Assembly (NCBI GenBank): GCA_033064195.1 | Contig: JARBJD010000284.1 | Coordinates: 32,897-96,896 of the forward strand | Origin: Blattamonas nauphoetae | Taxonomy: Eukaryota > Preaxostyla > Oxymonadida | DNA: 64,000 nt | Reading direction: 5' to 3' | Shown here: positions 11,601-20,578 of the stretch, one piece after another | Numbering within the stretch: position 1 is the first letter of the stretch | How the letters are laid out: every line of letters starts with the position of its first letter | The notes under the pieces: generated by a model | Databases searched by the model: none | What the model was told of the DNA's origin: nothing | What the model saw: only the letters and a program-made list of their open reading frames with translations | Translations under genes and position numbers: made by a program

Positions 11601-14600
11601 ATCGACCAACACCCTCAAAAATCAATTACCCTCTTTCTGACAAAGTCCCAGCTTCCGCACACCATATTGGTCATTTGGCACATGTGAACCATAGATATTC
11701 CCCGTCCTGGCAAAGAAAGAAGCAGGGGGGACAAAGGCGGCAGCCCAAGGCTTCTCACTGGCGTTTCCAAGCCTTTTCAAAGGAGGAAGTATTGAATATG
11801 ATAAAGGACAAATGCCTAGGATCCAACTCCGGAATTTCGGAGTCATTTTATCAGTCGAGCGCTGCAGCAGACACCAGGAATATTGATTACTGTTAGATAC
11901 TGCCCAACAACCAAGGAAATGAACAGGAGGTCCTCATATTATGACGGAGGAAGGACGAGCAGATTCAATTCTTCAAAATTGCGAGAAGAATCCATTCAAA
12001 ACCCAGCAGTTAATCGAACGGCCCTAAGTACTCAGATCGACATCTCTCCTCTGCACCATCAATTTCGCACGACTCAAAGTGTTCAATATACAATAGCCAC
12101 AGTCAACGAGACGTAACACAGGGATCCCAGAAGAGGCTGCAATACAATTGCTCACGAGATCTTTCTGGAGATTTTGAACTATTCTGCAAGCGAACAGATC
12201 AGGAGTCGGAGTGGGTACCGGCAACATTGTATGGACTATCCATCAGATGGAGAATCCATCTTTAGAATGTCCTTATCACAGCACCTCAAAGCGCGAATCA
12301 CTACACACGCGTCTGTCAATGGAAGACGTCAAATATTCAGTTACTCGGCAATGAACTGACGATAAGCCCACAAAATAGTCGTATCAGGTGAAGGACAGTT
12401 GGATCAAAGACAAACCCGGACGAACTCCGCCACAAGGTTGATCCGCCCTCCGACAAGGCTCACAAGCTTAACTCGTCATCCACTGACATTTTATACACGT
12501 TTCGCGGCGAAACTTCGTGAATTTGGATTTCTTATGCGTTCCAGAAAGACCTGGTCCGACAGGATCTTGAGCTCCTCCTCAGATCGCTTGGAAGGCAAGG
12601 AGTTGTTTCAGGGTTGCAAATACATCACACTTACACTCTGTGACCAATCGGACCAAGACCGTTTCTTCTTTAAGTCGTGTGGTGGTGCACCAACGCTAGC
12701 TCGTCAAGTCATTCAAGGCTCAGAGAGCCATCAGTCCATGGGACATCATTCTAACCAGACTTGTGCTCCAAACGTTTCACGTGATATCATCCTCGGGTAC
12801 AGCGCCCGCAAAACAAGATGTTCACTCCAGCAGTGCTCCTCTACACTACTTCGATGTCCATTTGCTGCGGGACAATCATGCCGAGAGATAACGAACAATC
12901 AGTCGACTTCGGAACGACGCACCATCACCCGCGAGTTAGTCGCGCCGGGGGATGATCAGCAAGGATTCACTGTCAAAAATCAACAAGGTGAAGTGGGATT
13001 CCTTTTCCACAACAACTCGTGTCTTTCCACATCTCTCGGGTGCTACTCCAAAAGAAGCAGTCTCGTCAAGCGAGGTAACGACAACGGATATGTCGACTGC
13101 AATTCTTGGCACTTCCTCCGTTCAGTTTGGTGACTCGACATAGGGTGTCCGAATCTCTGCCTTTATGACAGTAATTCATCCAATTGTGATTTGATCCCAC
13201 AGACGAGGCCAATCACAGTTAACTCGTCATCTATGGAAATTGTGGGAACGACAGCAGCAGTCTCAATGACAATGAGTGAGAAGATCAAGAAACAAATGGG
13301 AGTGTTGTTGGGTGGGGCGACTGTTCCCCGTCTTGGAACGTCGGCAACGTGATCGACGACAGCCACAGCTGGCTTCGCTTAGAGCGCTCCCACAATCCTC
13401 CCAACGCTGACAAATGGGAAGAAATAAACAATCCGATCATGGTCGTTCCCATACGGCGAGATTGGTTGATCCCACAACAACATCGATTACCATTTCTCGT
13501 GATGACTTTCGAGAAGGATCGCATCAGATGAAAGAGAGGACAGACAATCAGAACGAACTGTCGATTCATCTGACCTCACTCGCTCTCATAGCTGCCCGGC
13601 TCATCCGGGATGATATTAGCAGACTCAACTCGACTTCAATACTATTGTTCATCAACCCCCAACATTCTTAAACCCACAACATTTTGAGAATGTGTCAGTT
13701 TTGTTCTCTCATTTTCTGCCTTATGCCTTCTCATTTCATTTTGTTCTTTCTCTCATCCCTTCTTTTCACAATATTAATCAGGTTTGAGTCAAAAAACAGA
13801 AGAAAACTAAAAAGTCTTCCCTGAACGAAGTGATCTTCCCGTTATTTTGCGAACCAAAATTCCGTCCCCAAGCTTCAAGAATTGCGATGGGAATCACTAC
13901 ACGTGCTGTATGTTGTCTGCTGTTTTGATTGCTTCAATATGTCACCCATAGAGATCAAATCTGTCCCGAAACAGAAAACCTGTTCATCACTCCGCAAGGT
14001 GGAAACAAAATTTGATTGAAATCAGATTGAAACTTCAAAAGCAACCATATAAGACGATGAATCCCCTTCTTGCCTTGCTCATTCTCGAACAAAAAACCAA
14101 AGTCGAGCGGGGAGTGATTCAAGAAATTACTCATTTGAGATCAGATACAATCTCACGAGCTCGAACCATGTTTCGATCAGGGAAGCAAATCCAGAAGAAT
14201 GGACGACCTTCTGCAATCCCTCAGGCCGAGTTGGCACTATTTGAATCTTGGCTGCAAAAACAAGTCGATGCGAGTAAATGCATCACTGTTAAAGAAGCAC
14301 ATTCCAAGGTATCTCACGTTTCTTTCGTTCATTGGAATCATACAGCTTGAAGATGTTCTTTCCTCGTCTCCAAACGAAGTGACGAGGCAGATACAGATTG
14401 CACCAAACTGGACACACAATCATGTTTCCAATCACCCCAACCTTGACTATTCTGTTCCGAAACGGATGGATTCCGCAAAAACAGCTGCTGCAAACGAAAC
14501 AAATATGATGGAATGGCACAAACAACTTTCAGACATCATCATATTAAACAAAATCCAGAAAAACCTGATTTTTAACTGTGATGAAACTGGATTTAGCGAA

Positions 14601-17600
14601 GTAAAACATTCGCAACAATCAATTATCCATCGCATCAACGATCCTCCTCCCCTCCTTCGGAAAAATACAAGAGTGACCAACTTCACTCTTGTTGCATGCG
14701 TGTGTGCTGACGGATCATATTTCAAGCCAAGACTACTGTATCCAATGAAAACTATACCGGTTGAATTTATCGAGTTGGAGACGTTTGGAATTAAGGTGCT
14801 TTGTCAGGGAGACAGTGGTGTCCACTCAGATCTATTTCATCAATTGTGGACAACTTGGATCCAACCAGCAATCATTAAGAAGAGAAAGAAGGCAAATCAA
14901 ACCGGTCAGTGGGCATTGTTCATTATGGACAATTGTTCGTCACACCTCTCATCTTCCGTCTCTCAACTAGCTCTCCAAAATCAAATCCACATCCTCACGT
15001 TGCCACCCAATACCACCAACCTCACTCAGCCACTCGACGATCGAATTTTTCAGAATCTCAAAAGAAGCTACTCATCGTCTTACTCTATTCCACACCCATT
15101 CACACAAGTTGGGCATCGTCAGGCAATTACGAGAGCGCTTCCAAATGCAATTCAAACCGCATTCAGACGAACAGTCATCGAAGCAGCATTTAGAAGGTGT
15201 GGAATTCAGCCACTAGATTCGAGACCACTTCTCGACAGACTTCCAAAGCAAGAAAATGATTCCGAAAACCAATCTCAGTCAACAATTCAGAAGTTTGCAA
15301 ATGCATCATTTGCATCGGTTAAGCCAGTAGTGAAATCTGGAATCCTCTTGACGACACAGGAGTACATTTCTGAGAAGAAAAAAAAGAAAACGAGATCAAA
15401 GAAAGAGCGACCAAGCGTGAAAGGAAGAAAATTCCAAACGTGAAGTTGGGAATCCGAAAATGCACGCCAAAAACCTTGAGAAGAAAGAAAGAGAAGGAAA
15501 AAAAACAGGCTCTCCCAGCTCAAAAACCAAAAATGAATGCAACAAAACCAAAACGGAAGTCATACAAGGGACTACTCAGGAGGATGCAGACAAATGACAA
15601 AATGGGAAGATCACTTCGTTCAGGGAAGACTTTTTAGTTTTCTTCTGTTTTTTGACTCAAACCTGATTAATATTGTGAAAAGAAGGGATGAGAGAAAGAA
15701 CAAAATGAAATGAGAAGGCATAAGGCAGAAAATGAGAGAACAAAACTGACACATTCTCAAAATGTTGTGGGTTTAAGAATGTTGGGGGTTGATGAACAAT
15801 AGTAAGAAGGCCAAGTTCTCTTTCATTCAACATTCCTTATTCCGGAAACAAGACTCCTGAGTTTTAACCAAACAACACAAACTGTGACGATCTTCATTGA
15901 ACCAAGATCAGAGTAGAACCGGAAACGGCACACACGACAGCTCAAGTACTGGTGGCGACTCTCCAGATCTTTCATTGGAAGTATCGATGAAATGCACGAG
16001 TGAACCTCAGACGGGGTATAAGCAACTGCGCCAACGATAGCCATTGTGTCAATTTCAACCGAAGGCCACTGAGCTCAGCGCAGAGAGGAGATCAGCGCAT
16101 TACACAACTCTGGCACCAAGCACAGCTAGTCAGACGATCGTTTGAGAACAAGGAGGTAGCGGATGGAACCGTTGTCCATTCCGAGCTCCTCTCGGAGGAT
16201 ACTCTGCCCTCTTCACCTATCAGCGATCTAATCAGGGCACCAATGGCTTTGGCGGCTCCGATCCTCAGTGCAGGAGGAATACTCAATTCGCTTTAGGGCC
16301 ACGCCTTTATTCCACCATCTTTGGTGCAAGGAAGGAGGAATATATCGTCCGTCACCATCACAGATTGTCCTCTCCGGATGAATATTGACGAACGCTCCAC
16401 CAGAACTCGAACTCGATCCGAAATCCTTGCTGGGAGGCGCATGGGCATGACTATTGCTCAATCGAAGCTATGAAATGAGGCTCCATTCCACCTTAAGACA
16501 ACAAGCTCATCCTGGGGATCTCGGCCAACACGAGACACTGTTTTCACATCTTGGTCTTGTCATCACCTACGGAGTCAGAAACTCGGACAGGCTTCGCTCT
16601 CATCTTCGACACATCACAAGGTTGCCTTACATCACAGTCGTCAGCAGTGGCGATCGCGGTGAATGTGAGCGTTTTTATCACAAGGAAAGAAGCATGCCTC
16701 TCCAAATGAGATGTGTCTGGCCTTTATCGGCTTCCCAAGCGATTCAAACGCTGTGACTCCTTGCTCAACAGAAGAAACCATCCAGCTGCGATTTTAGATG
16801 ACATCATCGACTCCAAGGGAAGGATGTTTTCATATCCGAGACTACTCCTCGTGTGGATCAATGCTGGAAAAACCGGAAAACTGGGCGTTGGTCGCTGAAG
16901 AATTGAATCCCCGAAGCAAGAGTTGGAGGGAATGTACCCCCCTTTCTCTGTCAGCGCTGGACCTCCCTCATTGGGAACGAGCATACCGCCTGGCATGACA
17001 CGAACTTCAGTGTTCGAATGAGCGTCTTCTCTGTCAGCGCTGGACCTCCCTCATTGGGAACGAGCATACCGCCTGGCACGAAACCAATCTCACTGATCGA
17101 ACGAGCTTCTTCTCTGTCAGCGCTGGACCTCCGCATTGGGAACGAGCATTCTGTCTGGCATGACACCAATATCACTGATCGAACGAGCTTCTTCTCTGTC
17201 AGCACTGGACCTCCCACATTGGGAACGAACATACCGCCTGGCAAGATCCTAATATCACTGATCGAATGCGCACCTCATCTTCACTATATCCTCGATGGGA
17301 ATACTGCTCATTGTGAATCTCCCACTCATAGTGAGTGCTGAATGTTCACCCGGTTCTGTATCAAGGGGACGAGCCCAGCTTGTGCGAAACTACGAGCTCA
17401 GAATCTATTGAAGCAAGATCACTTTTCACGACAGTCCTCAGCCACAAGTCGTCCGCTTCTTCCTCGTTGCGCGGAATAGTACCTCTCTCAGATGTGCAAC
17501 CAGAGAAGCCTGATCAGCAGGCATCTGAGTAGTCCCATCAAAATAGGTAAAACTGGGATCAATTGATGTCAGTGCCTAAATTTGGACTGAGATCAAATTT

Positions 17601-19359
17601 CAACTCTTTTCCTTTGAGATTTTCTCATTATCACTTCATTAATCATGTTCAATTCACTTCTTGTTTTCACATAATGCTCTTCAATATTTCAGACAGCTCT
17701 TATTTCCCAAAAACACGCACGATCACAATCACCAACACTTCTTTTTTCGATGTATTCCCTTCATTGACTTTAGTCAGTGAGAAAAAACCATCAAAGAAGA
17801 CATAATAACGCATTATCGACTTGTTTTAATAATTATTGTTGTAGAACAAACTGAAACAGCAGCACCCAAAGTTTGCATTTTCATGATCTATGAAGTGACC
17901 ATTTTCCTTTTTACTTTTTTTTCCATTCAAATATCATATATAAGAAGACTTTTTTGAAATGAAAGAAACGAAATGGTATTGTAGGTATTTAGTGGGATCA
18001 GATCCGACTGGGATCACTGGGATCAAATCAGAAGCCTGCTGATCAGTGTTTCCGCTCACGCGAGCGTGAAAAGTTGCCCCTTACGTCGATGACCCACCAA
18101 CCATCGTGTAGAATCCATTTGAGGTTAATGAAGGGCACATGTCCTGTTCTGTCATCTTCCGAACGGACAACTCTGCATCTCCCGCGACCTGATGGCAGCC
18201 CCTAAAAGGGGAATCACGGTCCCCTCTGTTGACGAGATTTCACTCAACAAGCAACACGACACGGATATGTCCTTCCTTCATTTCATTCATTATGTTTTCT
18301 TTTGTGTTCTTTTCAAGACTCCCTGAAGAGAAGCCGAAGGTTTGGAATGCACCTACCGAAGGGGCGGTGCTTTCAACAAACCAAGGCTTCTCTTATTGTC
18401 CCTGCTTCCACAAGCCGCGAGGAGAGCAGATGCTTTATCGAGTTCCTTTGGACTCTGTTCTGGCAACTGGCGCAGTTTTTTGTTCCTCGTTGAGGATTTT
18501 CTGCGATCAGACCATTGAGACATTTTTTGCTTCCTTCCCGTCGCTTTCGACAGTCTCCATCACCTTTTGGTTTTTACCTAGGTGATTGGAATAAAGTAAG
18601 TATTTAAACTTCCAATAGCGAAGTGATCATTTTTGGTTGGTTCATTCGTGGACCGACCCCATTATAAACTTACTTGGACCGATCTCCCTGAAGAGAAGCC
18701 TTGGTTTGTTGAAAATCCAATCGTTGTCAGGATGTCCAGGCGAGACGAATCTGAGTGTGAATCGGCGAGCATCAGATAAATCATCGAGTATTCCAACTGA
18801 ATTTGTTGTGTTGGAGGTGATTTCGATTTCCAGATTCCGAAATCCACAAACGAAGAGCGGATGATGGAGACTCTTCAAACTCGACGGACAGTGCTCTGAG
18901 AACTCTATCATTGCGAGAATGAAATGATAGAGATGCTGTGGCATGGTGATCCATGTCGGATCAAGTGTCGATTCTGCTGAGATCACTGAACGAACAATCG
19001 ATGTCATTTCACGCGATAATTCCCAGAGAACAGAAGTTAGTGAAGGAGATTCCAGCAGATCGACGGAGAATGTCGATGGTCTGGATATTCTTTTGTGAAC
19101 GGCATCCCAATCTGATGGATCAATCTCTGAAAACAAAATTGAAAATCAGAAGGTGAACTACACACTTATTCCAACATGAAATTGTGGAGTCACAATAATA
19201 TCCTCTGTATTCATTTCACTACATTCTGATAGGCTTGTTTTCACAAGAATTTGAGCCACTACCAATTCAATGAAGAGACAAATCAGTTCCTGGATGAATG
19301 TGTCACGAGAGAAACACAGACTGTTGTATTGTTTTCGAGAAACAGTGAACGAAACGCAT
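5640..19359 (-). CDS. Helical-repeat (ARM/HEAT-like) gene split by two mobile elements
   Basis: Host gene read from about 19359 (ATG) leftward. Recognisable exons: 19160-19359 and 18714-19136 (39-nt intron between, acceptor TTTTCAG); 11066-11229 and 10400-11050 (32-nt intron around 11034-11070); then 7469-7740 and 5640-7468, with a 41-nt intron near 5921. The protein is leucine-rich and helical throughout, with paired motifs like those of the gene at 46-3423. Two insertions separate the exons: a TIR element with a 9-bp duplication (7750-10390) and a DIRS-like fossil (11230-18713). On both sides of each insertion the reading frame is open and compatible, so the gene was probably intact until recently. 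Whether it is still expressed from this copy is doubtful. At 7468-7500 the frames differ by one base, which a 19-nt intron would explain. Function unrecognised. Confidence 0.7.
7741..7749 (+). repeat. 9-bp target-site duplication, left copy
   Basis: CCAAAAGAG lies directly left of the element and is repeated exactly at its right end. It falls in the codons Leu-Phe-Trp of the host helical-repeat gene. Confidence 0.85.
7750..10390. mobile_element. DNA transposon with about 234-bp terminal inverted repeats and 9-bp TSD (Mutator-like size class)
   Basis: A 2,641-bp insertion. The left arm 7750-7983 and right arm 10156-10390 are inverted copies, about 95% identical by eye, starting GGG then GACTATATCTCATC. 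Both flanks carry the same 9-bp CCAAAAGAG. Long arms and a 9-bp duplication fit Mutator-like elements, but the superfamily is inferred from structure only, since I see no transposase of that family. The element interrupts an exon of the minus-strand helical-repeat gene. The open frames on both sides suggest a fairly recent insertion, while the arm divergence suggests the element copy itself is not new. Confidence 0.75.
7984..10155 (+). other. Interior of the TIR element: possible captured multi-exon gene
   Basis: No transposase recognised. The plus strand contains coding-like pieces that need splicing: a short frame at about 8458-8594 reading KVLEDIFNRLDKISLGNF; one at 9116-9360 reading LIALHTTFNLPPGEYTLVCQ and onward to MYADEAMMKEFLTEAQ, followed by a GT...AAAG intron candidate; then PLPEDWILLLPQNKASQD near 9790-9840; and an acidic tail ending WTDELLGGF near 9990. 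This looks like host-type protein sequence rather than a transposase, as in elements that carry captured genes. I do not recognise the protein family. The rest (7984-8450 and 8600-9000) shows nothing clear. Confidence 0.4.
10391..10399 (+). repeat. 9-bp target-site duplication, right copy
   Basis: Exact copy of CCAAAAGAG found at 7741-7749. Confidence 0.85.
11265..11317 (+). repeat. Left inverted terminal repeat of DIRS-like element 1
   Basis: 53 bp; reverse complement of 18648-18700, apparently identical by eye. Confidence 0.8.
13642..13840 (+). repeat. Left TIR of pogo element
   Basis: 199 bp, reverse complement of 15604-15802 with no mismatch seen. Confidence 0.9.
14057..15443 (+). CDS. 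pogo-type DDE/DDD transposase, two exons
   Basis: Cuts and rejoins element ends at TA targets. Exons 14057-14308 and 14346-15443 are joined across a 37-nt intron (14309-14345, GTATCTCACG...CATACAG) in phase 0, giving 449 residues. The start is the first ATG of the open frame at 14057; the frame is open a little further upstream without an ATG. The N-terminal 80 residues contain a helix-turn-helix of the CENP-B/Tc5 kind (VIQEITHLRSDTISRARTMF). The catalytic core shows NCDETGF, then FIMDNCSSH, then LTQPLDDRIFQNLKR; 35 residues separate the second and third Asp, so DD35D. The C-terminus is Lys/Arg-rich (KKKKKTRSKKERP), a likely nuclear signal. A basic reading frame at 15440-15637 follows but is probably non-coding. 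No breaks seen. Confidence 0.9.
14309..14345 (+). other. 37-nt intron in pogo transposase
   Basis: Joins KEAHSK to LEDVLSSS in phase 0; without it the first frame stops at 14350. The same length as the intron at 2188-2224 suggests the element uses host splicing. Confidence 0.8.
15604..15802 (-). repeat. Right TIR of pogo element
   Basis: 199 bp, pairs with 13642-13840; ends CAATAG before the TA target. Confidence 0.9.
16943..17272 (+). repeat. Four tandem copies of an 82-84 bp unit
   Basis: Units start at about 16943, 17027, 17110 and 17192. Each begins TTCTCTGTCAGC(G/A)CTGG and contains ATTGGGAACGA, followed by TGATCGAA(C/T)G in most. They lie inside DIRS-like element 1 and diverge by several percent, the first copy most. 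Confidence 0.8.
17510..18046. repeat. AT-rich block bounded by inverted 13-bp repeats
   Basis: CTGATCAGCAGGC at 17510-17522 is inverted at 18034-18046, with about 500 bp of AT-rich sequence between, unlike the surrounding element. It could be a small nested insertion; no further evidence. Confidence 0.3.
18319..18394 (-). repeat. Internal complementary region of DIRS-like element 1
   Basis: The first part is the reverse complement of 11230-11282 (left end, including GCACCGCCCC and CCAAACCTTC). It is directly followed by the reverse complement of the right terminus 18691-18714 (TTTCAACAAACC...). In DIRS elements such a region is thought to template circle closure. Confidence 0.75.
18648..18700 (-). 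repeat. Right inverted terminal repeat of DIRS-like element 1
   Basis: 53 bp; pairs with 11265-11317. Confidence 0.8.
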
Positions 19360-19452
19360 TTTGTAGAGAAGAAGTCATGATATCATTGAAACAGCGACAG
19401 CGGATGAACGTGGGATGATCAGTCCCTTAAACGAGATTCTTAAAAGAGTTAC

Positions 19453-20578
19453 AGTCCTTTCCAAAAAGTTGATCAGGTGTTTCAAAAAGATGACTGATCG
19501 ACTGGATACCCTCGCCCACAATACTGATTTTCCTCTCCTGACCACTTTCCACCCCTGACTCACCTCTCGTTTTAGAATACCTAGATGGACAGATAGTGAC
19601 AAAAAAGATGGTCTGTCTTATTTTTCGCAAAACATGTGCACATTTTGTCGAGATTTTCTGACCACTTTTTTCATTCCAGATTTTGCTCTCATTATTCATC
19701 TTTCTCTCCAGCAGAACAAAATTCTTAATTAACACACAATATTATTCGGTGCCCCGCATTTTCCCCACTGCCACAGTTGTATTCTCTGACATAACATCTG
19801 AGATTGACGAAAGGGATGTTGTGACATCACTACGGATTGAAACATCGACACAAAGCGAGATGAGAGAATTCGAGAAGAGGATAAATGCATAGAAGATGTG
19901 ATCGAGTCTACAGAGAGATATTGGCAGTGTTCTGATGGTGTGAACAGCTCCGATCTTGAAGTTGTGAACAACTGATCAATTTGCAGGAACAAGTTGAGAT
20001 AAATGCCTAAGATGATAAGAGTAAGATAGAACACTCGTGAAAGTCAGATTACTATCCAGTGGAGAGAGACAATCAGATCGAGGGTTTCAAGATTGATTTT
20101 GAGCTGATAGTCCCTTCTACTACCAGATAGTTTTTCGTACCAGGATCGATAGACTGAGATTGAGATTATGAATGACGTGAAAAATCCATAAACTCGCATA
20201 CACATCAAATTGTCGACCCTGAATGATTGTGATCGACAGGTCAGAGAATACAACTGTGGCAGTGGGGAAAATGCGGGGCACCGAATAATATTGTGTGTTA
20301 ATTAAGAATTTTGTTCTGCTGGAGAGAAAGATGAATAATGAGAGCAAAATCTGGAATGAAAAAAGTGGTCAGAAAATCTCGACAAAATGTGCACATGTTT
20401 TGCGAAAAATAAGACAGACCATCTTTTTTGTCACTATCTGTCCATCTAGGTATTCTAAAACGAGAGGTGAGTCAGGGGTGGAAAGTGGTCAGGAGAGGAA
20501 AATCAGTATTGTGGGCGAGGGTATCCAGTCGATCAGTCATCTTTTTGAAACACCTGATCAACTTTTTGGAAAGGACTG
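19453..20578. mobile_element. TA-flanked element with about 338-bp inverted arms
   Basis: A 1,126-bp insertion flanked by TA (19451-19452, 20579-20580). Arms 19453-19790 and 20240-20578 are near-identical inverted copies starting CAGTCCTTTCCAAAAAG. The 449-bp centre has no recognisable gene. TA target and CAG ends fit a non-autonomous Tc1/mariner-type element. It sits right at the last codons of the kinase-SPRY gene. Confidence 0.8.

Larger units (their letters stand above)
13642..15802 (+). mobile_element. pogo-type Tc1/mariner-superfamily transposon, intact-looking, nested
   Basis: A 2,161-bp element flanked by TA on both sides (13640-13641, 15803-15804). The terminal inverted repeats are 199 bp each (13642-13840 and 15604-15802), begin CTATTGTTCATCAACCCCC, and I find no mismatch between them. 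It carries one spliced transposase gene with all three catalytic aspartates. Perfect arms and an open gene argue for a very recent insertion, into the decayed DIRS-like element. Arms this long are unusual for pogo elements. Confidence 0.9.
11230..18713 (+). mobile_element. DIRS-like (tyrosine-recombinase) retroelement fossil
   Basis: Assigned on architecture. The ends share a 53-bp inverted repeat (11265-11317 and 18648-18700) starting GGCTTCTCTTCAGGG. Outside it lie unequal end pieces: about 35 bp on the left and 11-14 bp on the right. An internal region at 18319-18394 is the reverse complement of the left end followed by that of the right end. No target-site duplication is found. This set of traits is the known hallmark of DIRS-type elements. 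Total length is 7.5 kb, or about 5.3 kb without the nested pogo element. Coding capacity is heavily decayed, with many breaks, and I could not identify reverse transcriptase or recombinase domains with confidence. It is inserted in the minus-strand helical-repeat gene. It is older than the pogo element inside it. Confidence 0.65.

Noticed and set aside
14012-14350. Programmed frameshift in the pogo transposase
   Set aside because: A 37-nt GT...CAG intron joins both frames exactly and matches host introns.
11320-18300. Reverse transcriptase, RNase H or recombinase domains in DIRS-like element 1
   Set aside because: A few frames looked suggestive, but no motif was convincing; the family call rests on the ends only.
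11230-18713. Target-site duplication around DIRS-like element 1 (CCTT near 11260 and 18699)
   Set aside because: These bases lie inside the unique tips that are copied in the internal complementary region, so they belong to the element.
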